DNA of 64,000 nucleotides from Epiperipatus broadwayi (Eukaryota > Onychophora > Udeonychophora > Euonychophora > Peripatidae). Each line of letters starts with the position of its first letter. Position 1 is the stretch's first letter. Positions 34,943 through 45,923 of this stretch are shown here, one piece after another. Under the pieces are notes generated by a model. That model was not told where the DNA came from. It made no database searches and worked only from the letters and a program-made list of their open reading frames with translations. The position numbers were made by a program, and so were the translations under genes. The DNA lies in NCBI GenBank assembly GCA_028023455.1, contig JAQFVV010000017.1, forward strand, positions 4,556,098 to 4,620,097, in the 5' to 3' direction.

Positions 34943-35400
34943 GGAGTTTATAAAATTTCATTTGGCATTTGTAAAGCTTCTTATGTAGATATGAGCAATT
35001 GTCACATCAGTACCAGAAGAGATGAACATACTAATGCAGTTAAGCAACACTCATCATCAGCCCTCTAATTACACGTTATGGATTCAGATTTCTCTAATAC
35101 CAGAACCCTATCCAGATGTGACACTCTCTACCAATGTAAAATCAGTGAGATACTAAAAAGACCAAACTGTATCAACAAACAAAATGACACATGCATGGAA
35201 AATATTAGGCATCTTCTATTTGAATGTAAATGCTTACAATCAGAAAGGGTACAAATAATGAAGATCTAGAAGAATAAATATAAAGTAAGTGAATATACAG
35301 AAATTGGGTTCTTGGTTTTTATGCTGGGTTTGGAAAAAGATAAGGGAAATATAGATATAAAGGCCATGGAGTGGATAAAGATAATGTTGTGAAAATAAGA
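34943..35400 (+). pseudogene. GIY-YIG endonuclease piece joined to LINE C-terminus
   Basis: One frame, broken by a single stop at about 35060, reads GVYKISFGICKASYV, then STRRDEH, then LSRCDTLYQCKISEILKR. This follows the GIY-YIG domain pattern ('GVYKI.C..C...YVG.T.R...R..EH', 'R..SE...I...N') found in PLEs and some LINE-like elements. It runs on in frame to NIRHLLFECKCLQSER, a LINE C-terminal zinc-knuckle-like motif. After a stop comes further LINE-like sequence (LGLEKDKGNIDIKAM). Whether this is a true domain combination or one element landing in another is unclear. Confidence 0.55.
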
Positions 35401-35708
35401 TAGAGCTTAATAGAAAATATGGGAAAAACTTAAGAATATAGAAATGGAAAGGGAAAGTAAGGTGGCATAGTGGTTGAGATTCCTGACTTCAATAAAGGAG
35501 AAGCCACATCACATCACTAAGAAAAATCAAAGTTAAGAAAAATAAATAAAAACAATCCTAAAAATAATATATTAAGCAGCCAAACCAATGCATAATTTTT
35601 ATTTATTTATTTTGATTACACCTAAGACAGAAATCTAATAAACAAAGTCAATGCTTTTCATAGATTTTTTACAAATGTTATGCAATTATTATATAAAAAT
35701 AGTCGACA

Positions 35709-35811
35709 GTCAAGCGTTGGTGGCCGAGTGGTCAGCACAGCGACCTTACAAGCAGTTGTCCCGGGTTTGCGGGTTCGCTTCCCAGCCAATGTTTTGACAC
35801 ATGATAAAAAA
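35709..35811 (+). mobile_element. Short tRNA-like SINE, type 1
   Basis: GTCAAGCG...TTTTGACAC with A-box TGGCCGAGTGGTCAG, CTTACAA loop, B-box-like GGTTCGCTTCC and A-tail. Target duplication AAAAATAGTCGACA / AAAAATAGCCGACA differs at one base. It sits just beyond the 3' end of the LINE at 36000-38040. Confidence 0.8.
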
Positions 35812-36659
35812 AATAGCCGACATAATCTTATAATAAAGGAATATATAATAATATAATACTAAAGAAATAACAATAAAAACATATTTTAAAAATAATGAAA
35901 AAATATATAACAAATCAAAATCATAAATTGTATACATATAAAAAAATAATTAATAGAATATAAAATAAAACCAATACTATAAATTTTAAATGTACGATAG
36001 ATACTTTTTTAGTTTTTTTTGAACAATGGCATACTTTTTATATTCAACATATATGGTGGTAATTTATTAAACATTCTTGGAATATATACATTTCTCATTC
36101 TACTTACATATTTATTCCTATATCTAAATGAAATATGTTTATATCTAAGGGAACTACTATGCTTAGATGTTTTATAGTGCTTATGTGAATTATTAAAATA
36201 CTGTCTCTTAATAACAATCTAAAAGCAAATAAATCATTATTTTTATCCTCAATATGCGATGTACTCTTTATTAGACTTATAATTTTACTTTGGAATATTT
36301 TTAACCATTTTAAATTTAATATGCTTGAAAAACCATATAGTAATTCCATATCGTAAGAGACTCACATAATGCCCTATAAATTATCAATATACTTCTGAGA
36401 GAAAAAAAAGATACTCTATAAAACATTAAGTAAAAATGTCTGAACCTTTGTAAAAGTTGATTAATGTGATCTAATTATAATATACTATTATCAATGATAA
36501 TACCAAGATATTTAATCTTTTCAATCTTCTCAATTTATATGCAAGAATCGTAACACTGAAATTACAATTGCTGTAATGGGTGAGAAGATCAAAAATTTCT
36601 CTTTTTAAATGAGATGAACATAATAGCATAACTTTTGTCTTATTTTTATTAATAAAACA

Positions 36660-37048
36660 GGCAAAACTTTCCATATAGTAGTGCCACTCAGTGCAAGCCA
36701 GAGTAATCAGTGGACATCAAAATGTATGGGTACTGAACTGAGTTCAGACCTATATGACTATATAAACTAGAGCTTGAATTGAAAATATTGTGTTTTCAAT
36801 TTTAAACTCAGTTTCGTAGTTAAGTAGAGATAAAAGGTGATTGCTAGAGGGTTGTACTAGATCCTACGATTTAGGTGCAGCGCTCTCAGATCCAAGGCTC
36901 CTCACTGAAGAAAGCCACAAGCTAGAAACTAGTCTGGGGATATTGGATGAATAGGCACTAGATAGGGATTTTATGCACAAGCCTTCTGGCATCCACTGAT
37001 TACTCCGGCTTGCACTGAGTGGCACTACTGTATAGAAAGTTTTGCCTG
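36660..37048 (+). mobile_element. Foldback family C element with HHR
   Basis: Terminal inverted repeats of about 65 bases (CAGGCAAAACTTTCTATA... continuing GTGCCACTCAGTGCAAGCC) bound an interior containing the ribozyme motif at 36899-36940. It is inserted in the RT region of a LINE, and the first codons of the LINE-derived open frame at 36471-36674 actually come from the element's left end. No protein. The direction is taken from the hammerhead. Confidence 0.8.
36899..36940 (+). ncRNA. Hammerhead ribozyme motif, family C
   Basis: Stem I TCCTCA/TGGGGA is six pairs with one G-U. CUGAAGA is at 36905-36911 (CUGANGA), stem II AAGC-CACAA-GCTA has an A-A at its base, GAA follows, stem III is ACTAGT (palindrome), and the GUC triplet has C17 at 36934. 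The core is complete apart from the unusual A-A pair beneath stem II. Confidence 0.65.
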
Positions 37049-38039
37049 TTTAACAATAGTTATGAGCAAGCATAAGAAATGATGATCATGTGACTTTTAT
37101 TAATAATTTTTTTAACAGATCAATTAAGAATATTATTATAGTTATTTGGAAGATTTTTGAAAGCAATTTCTAGATTTAAACTTATACTAATTAAAATAAT
37201 ATAATCTGCATACTGGTAAATTAATTTTTTACTACAGATTTCATCAACATTCTTAATATATATTAAAAATAATAAAAGATTCAAAATAGAACGCTGAGAA
37301 ACTCCATATTCCATTAAATGTTTATAACCGAAAGCTTCATTAATTTTAATAGTAGTTCTTCAGTAAATCCCAAATCTTGCCATGAATTTCATATTTTTTG
37401 AGACACAAGAAAAGTAATTCAAAATCAATAAGATCAAAAGCATTTTTAAAATCCATAAAGATAACATAAACATATTTTTTATCATTTAAGGCAAGATTTA
37501 CAGAATCAGCAAAGTCCTTTAAGAAAGTAGTAGTAGTCTTATCTTCCAAAAATTCATGTGATTCTGAAAACAATTTTTTTAAAAAAAAAAAAAATCTTTG
37601 AGAGTGTTACATAAATATTTCTCAATTATTTTAGATATAGAAGAAAGAATGGTTATAGGTCTGTAATTATTAGTCATTTTTAACAAATTTTTACAAATGG
37701 GTGAAATCTAGCAACTTTTAATATGCCAGGAAATTTATTTTGAAGAATAACTGTATTAATAATGAAGAGTAATATATCATTTGATACATACAAATCATTC
37801 TTCCAATCAGACATTATCATACCATTATTACCCGACTTATTTTCCATTTCATTTGCTTCCTATTTATTGCGCAGTTATCGATATTAGGAACAAAAAATTG
37901 CTTCCATATATTTATTACAGTCCTTTGTTCTCTTGTTCATTGAATTAATAGATTCAGGGATAATAGAATACTTATTCTGCCCAATATTACTATTAAATAA
38001 ATTCTTATCGACTTGATTATTGATTTGATTATAAAAATC

Positions 38040-39620
38040 CAAAAGTAATAGATTTAATCAATAAGAAAATAATAGATAGCGGTAATTGCCTTCAATACTA
38101 ACAACCCACAAAAGATGAAATTAGCAATGAAGCCAGATACAACTCCGTAAGAAGCCAAATACAACTCCGTAAAAAATTAAATTACAAAAATAAGTTGTAT
38201 CAAGAATATGAATGACAATTTAATAATCACAATACAGATAAAGTTTAATGCAAGCAATCCATAAGAAATTAAAATTCCAACAAAGCCTCCTTTCAGCAAA
38301 AAGAATATTAATTAAAACCATCAAAATTAAACATTTTTAGTGTTGATGATGAATGCAAATCCATAAGATATGATTGTAAAAAGTCATTTAATCTATAAAA
38401 AAGTAACTGATGGTAGTAAATCTATAAAAAATTAAATTCCAAAAAGCGATCCGTTTCTAGGAAAAATGAAAAACGTTGGTGCCATAAAAAGTGATGCAAA
38501 AATGTTAGTGATTTAACAAACACAATAGTAAAAATAAACCACAAAATGCATAAAAAATAAATGTGAGTTAAAGTGAGCAATCCAGAAGAAATGAAATTCC
38601 TAATACCTATCCATACCCAGGAAATGTTGATGTCATAAAAAGTACACATATGAAAATGTACGTTTATGGCAATATATTTAGTAAAACCATATATATTTTA
38701 GCATTTCAATGCTCTCTTCATGGCATATTATTTGGCAATAAAAATCTTTCATCAATATTTTAATAGAAATAATACAAATAAAGAAAAATATTTGCTGACT
38801 GAAAAACATTGAAGCTATGTTAACCAATATGTGATTAAGTATTGTCAGGAGTTTTAATGTTAGAGCACCATTGATGCATTGTGAAAATAGTAAAACATGA
38901 CTTAACCAGAATTTTAATAAATGTATATTTTTGCTTGTGAACATAATATATGCCCATATTTCATTTTCTCCCTAAACTGATGGCTTTTTGGAATTCAATT
39001 CTTTATGGATTTGCACTTGAAGTCATCATTAAAATGTTATTTAGTTCCACGTTTATTATTACATTTTGCCTGTGCGCTTTTTATTCACTTTTCCCCGCAA
39101 AGCAATAGCTTTTTGGAATTATTTTCTTTTGGATGTATTGTTGTCAATTACTTTCTTAAGAATTACAAGGTTTATTTTTTGTAATTTCATTTATGAATTT
39201 ATCATTTGGTTTTAAAACATTAAAATTTTAATTGAACATAGACTTTTACATTTTAACTTCTTACAGATTCCTTGTAATGAACATATTTATAATAATCTAT
39301 AATGTGCTTGTTAAGTTGTTACTTATATTCATTTTCTGAATTGTTTTTGTAATTTAATTTCTTATGGATTTACATTTAGTCTCACCACTAATTTTATTTC
39401 TTAAGAGATTATTTGTATTGACTACAAATATTTCCAACTAATTTTTTATATGAAGCAAATGTATTAATTTTATAGCCTTTACAATTATTGCACATTGATT
39501 TGTTTTGGAGAAGTGTTTTCAAATCATATGACACTATTTTCATGTTTTTATTTTGTTTTGATTTTTTTTGTGTGCAACATATCAAACTTATTGATTAACT
39601 TCATATTGATTATTGGCATG
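38040..39620. repeat. Degenerate satellite-like inverted array
   Basis: A loose repeat of roughly 100 bases recurs at 38040-38650 with the motif 'AATCCATAAGAAATTAAATTCC' in diverged forms. It recurs in the opposite orientation at 38960-39420 ('TTTTTGGAATT...TTATGGATTT'). The two halves are imperfect mirror images around about 38800. The open frames at 38422-38649 and 38678-38944 fall within it and look non-coding. Confidence 0.45.
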
Positions 39621-39639
39621 TGGGTCTATCTAATGGGTA

Positions 39640-39880
39640 CACTATAAATTCCAATATCAACTTTCCACCCTTGTTTTATTATCTAATCAAGAATAGCTAG
39701 AACATCTATCTTCTGGTGAATGTGGATGATCGGTTGGACTAATTATAGGTCAGATACCTGAAAAAAATATTCTAAGCTGACTAGAACTTGAAAATTTTTA
39801 GTAGTTGAACTAGCCTGAATTTGAACCCAGGTCATAAGCATCGCAAGTAGATGCATTATGATTGCATCACAAATTTATAT
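39640..39880 (-). mobile_element. tRNA-derived SINE-like element
   Basis: On minus, a tRNA-like head (39815-39872) has a GCATC-TACTTGC-GATGC arm and a B-box GGGTTCAAATTC, followed by a unique body ('AGGCTAGTTCAAC...GGTATCTGACC...TCCACATTCACC'). No A-tail or target duplication could be fixed. Confidence 0.4.
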
Positions 39881-39884
39881 TCTA

Positions 39885-40290
39885 GCACGTTTGCGTGTGT
39901 GGCGCAATTGTCCTCAAAGCTGTAAAGTGTTGTTACAAAATAGATAAATAAAAACTAACGAGCTGAGAGCTTTCGAAGGATCTTACCTTCATAATCATAG
40001 CTTGGCTGCTATTACGGTTAACGACATGCAAATATGCTAATTATGCTAGACATTCCATTTCTTCGATAAAGCATAGTACATGTCCTTCCTGTTTATGGCA
40101 TCTTTGTCTCTTGAGATGAAGAAGGCCTCTTTAATTTTTCTTTTAATGTCATGTCTTTCTCCACACATGATTCTGGGATTGTCTGGAATACACTCGTTAG
40201 TGAAATGACAATAGAGCTCTCAATGATCCTCTATCTATTCAGTTTTCTTTCAGCACCAGAACATAATTAGCAGATTTGCATATTGTTAAC
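39885..40290 (-). mobile_element. Truncated PLE 3' end, inverted
   Basis: Holds the last ~70 codons of a PLE on minus followed by a family D hammerhead block (39959-40004) and an end shared with 61487-61596. It lies head-to-head with the longer PLE on plus. Full PLE copies are often preceded by an inverted, truncated copy, so this may be part of that insertion. Confidence 0.65.
40046..40260 (-). pseudogene. PLE C-terminus, truncated
   Basis: The frame reads CIPDNPRIMCGERHDI, then KRKIKEAFFIS, NRKDMYYALSKKWNV and a stop. It aligns with the C-terminus of the plus-strand PLE (IPDNPRVICREYHD..., KRKIKQAYFINLD). This is the segment just after the GIY-YIG domain. Upstream parts are missing. Confidence 0.65.
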
Positions 40291-40300
40291 CATATTAGCA

Positions 40301-40350
40301 GCCAAGCTATGATTATGAAGGCAAGATCCTTCGAAAGCGCTCAGCTCGTT
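40301..40350 (+). ncRNA. Hammerhead-like module, family D
   Basis: AGCT stem I half, TATGATTA in the CUGAUGA position, one spacer T, stem II GAAGG/CCTTC, GAA, palindromic stem III AGCGCT, C17, and AGCT as the other half of stem I. The core box is diverged. Copies: 39959-40004 (-), 42770-42804 (+), 61487-61530 (+). PLEs are known to carry hammerheads near their ends. Confidence 0.5.
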
Positions 40351-40581
40351 CATTTTTATTTTTTTTCATTTTTCATAAATTTATGTATTCTATTGTATAT
40401 ACTTTTATTGATTTTTAAATTAATGAATATTTTTTTATGTTATTTTTTATTTCACATGTTTATGACACATATTGGATATTACTTATTACTGCTTAATATT
40501 TATTTCATTTTCTAATAATAATTTCATTTTCTATGTAAGTACACAGATCACAAAGTAATTCTGAAGTTTTGCAATACAAAC

Positions 40582-42660
40582 TTGAACCGTTCAATACACA
40601 ACAGAGACACTATCTCAAAACATGTTCAGATCTTCATGTTAAATAGAGTAATTCAGGAGTGCAGAAAGGAATTACCCCATGAAACCAAGACAAGAGACAC
40701 ATTTTTTAACAATGCCACCATACCCCTGCACATAACAGACAAATGTAATAGATTGAGTAGAAATTTGGAAACCAAGTTCAACCACAAGTTTCATTTCTTG
40801 GCCAACAAGCAAAATATTCACACACAGCAACACAACCAAGAAAGCTATATAAATCTAACTAATCTTCCTATACGGAAAACTGTCAACGCTGTCCTGGCAA
40901 AAGATCCCAGATTCGTCAGTAACAGATGGAATCTTCCAAAAATGAAACTCAGTAGATGTGGAAGCTAGCTTAGCTATCCACCCCCATAAAGATCACTATA
41001 TAACTAGAATTGCCAAGTGTGTTCAACAAAAAGTCATACACCCACGAGATGATATATGGAAGCAGAAACTAATAACAGCAAAGAGATTCCTCACACATAA
41101 CATCACATGCACGCATGAGGATAAAGGAAATAGATTCATCATCATGACTACTTAGGACTATAGAGCCAAGATTCAGCAATGAATCGAGAAGTTAAAATTC
41201 ATTAAAGTACCTATTCTCAATTTTAAAATGAACAAAGACAAGTTCATATCATCTGTTCTCAGACCACATAGTGGCAAAGCATTCTCCAAGGCAGACTATC
41301 ACAAAATGTACCCTTTGGCCAAAAGACCTCCCAGAATGTTCTCTAATGCCAAAATGCATAAAGAAGGCATGCCACTGAGCTTAATGATGGACTTTGGAGT
41401 GGTGCATTATCACAACACAGCCAAGATGGTCAATGCATGGCTCACCCAAACCATAGGCTTTGGTGCTCATGCAATCATCTTTTGATTTCATGCAAAAAAA
41501 TTGAGAAAGTCACACCCACATACAACACAAGCATGGCAGTAATGGATATAGCAGAAGTTCCATTGATAGACCCAAATCCATAATCATTGTAAAGAAAGAA
41601 TGAACAAGGCATGGAATGCTCCAGCAAAGCATACAATTTGTAGTGGCATTCCTGCAATTGCTAGGCAAAAACATTTATGCTATGTTTGACCAACAATGGT
41701 AGCACACTGGAAATGGTTGGTCGATGGGCCTTCCTATGAGCGGAACTATAGCCAGCATCATCCTCAATACATATGAGCAGATCATCATCCTCAGACATTT
41801 GTCCACAGACCTCGTATTGTACATTCGCTATGTTGATATTTTCATAACTGTATCCCTTGAAACCATAGAAGACATGAAGATAGACTTAACCACTGCCATG
41901 AGTCTGATTATAAACACAATATACCAAGATGCTTGTAACTCTGTCAAATACCTAAACTTGAAAGTGCATATGGAACCCAATGCTTCCACTATAAAATGCT
42001 AATCAAGCCAATACACACAAGAGGCCACATCCATCATCAATGAAACACTCCCAGCACTTACAAACTGGCTGTCCTAAGGGCATTTCTCTACAGAAATGCC
42101 AACTTGTGCCGCTTCGAAGCTGATAGAAATGCTACAATTGAAACGAGCGGACTTGTTAAAGGCGAAATATAACAGAAAAAACATAGACAACATAATCAGA
42201 ACCTTCAAACACCAACTTAAACCAGCGAACACACAGAGCTGATCTCGAATCCTTCTGCCATATATAAGGAACATACATAAGAATTTATATACAATTTTTC
42301 ATGATAAGTTCAGCTTATGCTATTGCACTCCTCCCAATTAACAATATTAAAGATCAGCTACCCCCAATACACATACAGCAAGCAGTATATAATATAGCAT
42401 GTCCTTACGACGAGTGCCGCGCATCATATTATGGGGAAATGAAGGCAATTTTACACACAAGGCTCTCACAGCACACATATGCTTGTAATAAGCACAAACA
42501 GACCCCTCACACACATCCATGTTCATGCAACATATCACTTTCATGGGCCAGCCCTGTATTCCAGATAACCCTAGAGTCATATGCAGGGAGTACCATGACT
42601 TAAAGAGAAAGATTAAACAGGCCTACTTCATTAACTTGGACTGTAATTCGATGAACAAAT
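40582..42660 (+). pseudogene. Penelope-like element RT + GIY-YIG, broken
   Basis: Frames in order: an N-terminal region at 40582-40968 (NRSIHNRDTISKH...), then 40958-41155 with HEDKGNRFIIM (the 'DKG..VV' block). At 41228-41485 comes YPLAKRPPRMFSNAKMHKEG ('GLPK.HK' block). At 41724-42002, GLPMSGTIASIILNTYEQ is followed by LYIRYVDIFITV, where the catalytic YVDD is YVDI. At 42301-42603 a GIY-YIG-like segment CPYDECRASYYGEMKA, HTRLSQH is followed in the next frame by KRKIKQAYF. At least five frame changes or stops, so non-functional. PLEs use this RT plus nuclease for telomere-like or target-primed insertion. Confidence 0.8.
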
Positions 42661-42769
42661 GAGACATGTGTTACACAATATCCAAAAAATGGCAAACGTA
42701 ATTTGCATACACTTTGCATTTCACAGCAATGGTCTTACTTCACAGTTCATTTAGCACACAGCTTTGATG

Positions 42770-42804
42770 ATGAAGGTATTCCTTCGAAAATACTAAGCTA
42801 ATAA
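42770..42804 (+). ncRNA. Hammerhead-like module, family D
   Basis: AGCT-TTGATGA-T-GAAGG-TATT-CCTTC-GAA-AATACT-A-AGCT, just downstream of the PLE coding region. Nearest to canonical of the family: only C3 and one spacer base differ. Stem I has four pairs. Confidence 0.55.
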
Positions 42805-42829
42805 ACTCAATATCCATTGTATTTATTTA

Positions 42830-43075
42830 TTGTATTTCATTTATTTGTTTACTATACACTCATAATTTTATTTGTGTGAAATATATATTGCATATATATT
42901 ACTCATTACAAACACGGACACAAAGCAATTATTTATTAATTACAATAATTTATTATTTGGATAAATTTTTGTTACATATATTTTTTATTATATTTATATA
43001 TATCTTGTAGGCATAGGGACTACAAAGAATAAATGTACAACTAGATTAAAACAACATGTAAATGATTCTATTTAT
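42830..43075. other. A+T-rich spacer between the two PLEs
   Basis: Nothing recognised. Confidence 0.5.
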
Positions 43076-43079
43076 TTGG

Positions 43080-43390
43080 ACTATTTTCATCATTAAATAT
43101 TAAGTATTGAACGTCTTTAGTAACTTTATTTAAATTTCCAAATTACATTCAACTATTAATAATAGCACACAGGTTAGTATATGTACACAATGTTTCAGGA
43201 GGTATGTTGCTGATTTGACCAGTGACAGTACTAGCACAGGAATCGAATCTGGACCATTAGATTCATGTTTTGAAAATTTTAAAGTAATGCTCTAACCAAC
43301 TGACTCATCCTGCCAAAGGTGACAGTCAGTAGAAATTTCATATGCTTATCTATAAGGTTCCTCCTGATTTCTTCACCTTTTCCTAAGAGC
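43080..43390 (-). repeat. tRNA-like flank of second PLE, left copy
   Basis: An inverted copy of 45070-45420. On minus it has a tRNA-like segment (GGCAGGATGAGTCAGTTGG ... ATTCGATTCC) followed by a shared tail (ACATTGTGTACATATAC...TTAAATAAAGTTAC). The hammerhead-like hairpin found in the right copy is partly deleted here. Confidence 0.65.
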
Positions 43391-43439
43391 ACAGTTATTT
43401 TGTGATTTCCATACATTATATATAGTCACACTAGGTTGA

Positions 43440-44960
43440 CTTATGGGGTTATTCACCATTGTCATGTGAGCAGCTTCTTTGAATTTTCTTTTTTGTACCA
43501 TTTCCTCTCCAATATTTTTGTATTTTCCTAATTGAACATATGTTTAATGGTATATATACCATCTGATACCTTAAACACATCTGTTTTCTCTCTTCTAATT
43601 ATCAGTACGTGCTCTTGCAGTCATTTTTCAATGAAGCGACTGATGATATCAATATGCATCTTTCCACATTCATATGGCATTTATTTCATAGATGCAGCTT
43701 TTTCTTTTTAGTATTTCAAGTTTAGGCTTTGTAGATGTTAGAATTCCTTGTAGGTTTGTATCACTCTGGAAAGCTGTTCTGATGTTATACTGATTGCAGA
43801 TTTTCCTTAATTTATCTTCTATTTTTGGTATGTCTGAACTTTTTTTATTCATTTGGTGGTTCTTTTTGTTGCCTATTTAAGGTTTTCTTAATGACAACTG
43901 ATCATTGGTTTCTGAAATTCGCTCTAGTTCATAGTGATGGTATAATTCGATGTTTTGTATTTCTGGTGTGATTGGATGTATGTGCTTAATATTTTCCTGT
44001 ATATATGGGTTTTCTATAAACTGTAGTTTTGATTTTGCCATGAGAAAGTTGTCATAAGAACATCTAAGAATGTCCATTTTTGTTCTTGTTCAGATTCTAC
44101 TTGAATTTGTTTGAAGGAGATATGTTGTTGATGGGTTCCCAGAAAGTTTGTAGCAGAACTTCACCATGTGGTCATACAACAAATGTACCATCAACATATT
44201 GAAGCCAAACATCAGGTGGATATGGAGTAGTTTTTATGGATGTTGTTTCAAGTTCTTTCGTGTAAATATTGCTAATCAGGAGTGACACTGGTGAGCCCAT
44301 AGCCAGCTCTTGATTTGGTTGGAAGAATTCTGTCTTGCATTGAAATATGTTGTTATACAGAATGTTAATAGCTCCATTGCACATCAATAGGAAGAGCTGT
44401 TCTGGTTTGTAAGCTATTATCACCATTTAATCTTTTTCATAACAATAGACAATGCTTCTCCACATAGCACATTTGTGAATAAACTTTCAATGTCAAAGCT
44501 TACTAATACATCAGTTCTTTCAATTTTTATGTTCTTGATTAATTCTACAAAGTGTCTAGAATCCCTGACAAAAACTGGGTCTTGCATGCCAAAAGGGTAA
44601 GAACTTTGATAAGAAATTTCTTGAACTAACAATAGGTGTTAATGGAACATGATCCTTATAGATTTTAGGTAGACCATGAAGATGAGGAATTTTGCACTGA
44701 AATATGATGTTAGTTTATTTTTTTCTTAATCACTGAAGTACTTGTGATGCTTTCTGAGTAATGTTTATGGCTTAGCTTCTGTTCTCAGTATCGGATTTTT
44801 TGCCATTATTCTGTATTAGTCTGCTCTGGGGAGTTCTTGAATCTTATTGTCATAATCCATTGTGTCAGCAGGGAGAATGATTATAGATTTATCCACTTTG
44901 AGATTTAATTGCTTTCCTCTCGTCGTAGGATATGATTGACTTCAACTTTTGTTGCCTCAC
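43440..44960 (-). pseudogene. Second Penelope-like element, broken
   Basis: Reading right to left: VDKSIIILPADTMDYDNKI, GLPKIYKDHVPLTPIVSSRN (about 44720-44640), then 44420-44632 with VSFDIESLFTNV (RT motif A, Asp present). At 44172-44426 FQPNQELAMGSPVSLLISNI is followed by WLQYVDGTFVV (motif C, YVDD changed to YVDG). The connector lies at 43877-44077 and 43670-43852. A degraded GIY-YIG domain follows (ECGKMHIDIS, RFIEK..LQEHVLIIRREKT). A different lineage from the plus-strand PLE, judging by sequence. Stops and frameshifts throughout. Confidence 0.8.
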
Positions 44961-45069
44961 AAGTGTAGAAGAAAACTCAAAGAAACTGCTTACATAACTA
45001 TGGCAAATAACTCTATAAATCAACATAATGAGACTATACATAATGTTTGAAAACTACTAATCCAACTTT

Positions 45070-45420
45070 GCCCTTAGGTGGAGAAATCAGGAGGAAACTC
45101 ATAAATAAGTATATAAAATTTCTACTGACTGTTGCCTTTGGCATGATGGCTCAGCTGGTTAGGGTGTTACCTTAAAATTCAATATTCAAGAATTTAAGGC
45201 TCCAGGTTTGATTTCCATGCTAGTATTGTCACTGGTTAAGCAAGCAATACCTGATGTTGAGAGGACAATAATACCTCTCGAAACATTGTGTGCATATAGT
45301 AACATGTGTGCTATTACTAATAGTTGAATGTAATTTGGAAATTTAAATAAAGTTAAATTTTCCTAAAAACATTCAATACTTAATATTAGATAATGAAAAT
45401 AGTTCAACAAATAAACATAT
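45070..45420 (+). repeat. tRNA-like flank of second PLE, right copy
   Basis: tRNA-like segment at 45139-45220 with A-box TGGCTCAGCTGGTTAG and B-box-like GGTTTGATTTCC, then a hammerhead-like block at 45251-45285 (CTGATG, GAGAGG...CCTCTC hairpin, GAAAC), then a tail shared with the left copy. A third, diverged copy is at 48170-48420. A SINE family whose two copies happen to flank the PLE, or the PLE's own terminal repeats: both fit. Confidence 0.65.
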
Positions 45421-45923
45421 AATTAAAATACAGTCACCACAAACTTTCAGAAAAACAACATATAAATGATATTTTTTAAAAAAAACGATTGTATATAAAC
45501 ATTTAACGAAAAACAACATAGATTTTAATACTAAACCGTTAAATATTTTAATAACAACAATAAGAAAAAAAAATGTCTAAAAAACATAAATCAACCATCT
45601 CACGCTAAAAAATTTTAAAAATTTTAAACTAATTTCGTTTATAAAATAAAAACATGATTATTGTAAAAAAAAAAAAAGGAAAACTTTTTTTATATATAAA
45701 TACAAAAATCCTAATAATCAATTTAATGACAAAACAAAAATGAAAAACAAGACTTAAAATTATTTTGGAATTTGATTACATTTGTGAGATTCTAAAAGAA
45801 ACATCTGGTTTTTAATGTTATAAAAGAATCTTTTCCCCCTCTTTTTTATAATTTGTTCTAATTTTTCCTGTTTGTTTTCAATAGATTATAAAAATGTGCA
45901 TATATATTGAATATTAAAATAAA

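Larger units (their letters stand above)
35940..38040 (-). pseudogene. Jockey/CR1-like LINE, split by an insertion
   Basis: Reading right to left: a linker (KNDLYVSNDILLFIINTVIL), NNYRPITILSSISKIIEKY (RT entry), EFLEDKTTTTFLKDFADS, then FMDFKNAFDLIDFELLFLCL (RT motif A region, catalytic Asp in FMDF). Next come YGVSQRSILNLLLFLIYI (the 'GVPQGSILGPLLFLIYIND' block) and YQYADYIILI (motif C, YADD changed to YADY). The C-terminus at 36000-36350 ends FNKLPPYMLNIKSMPLFKK. Frameshifts are present, and a family C foldback element (36660-37048) interrupts the RT. Non-functional. Confidence 0.8.
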
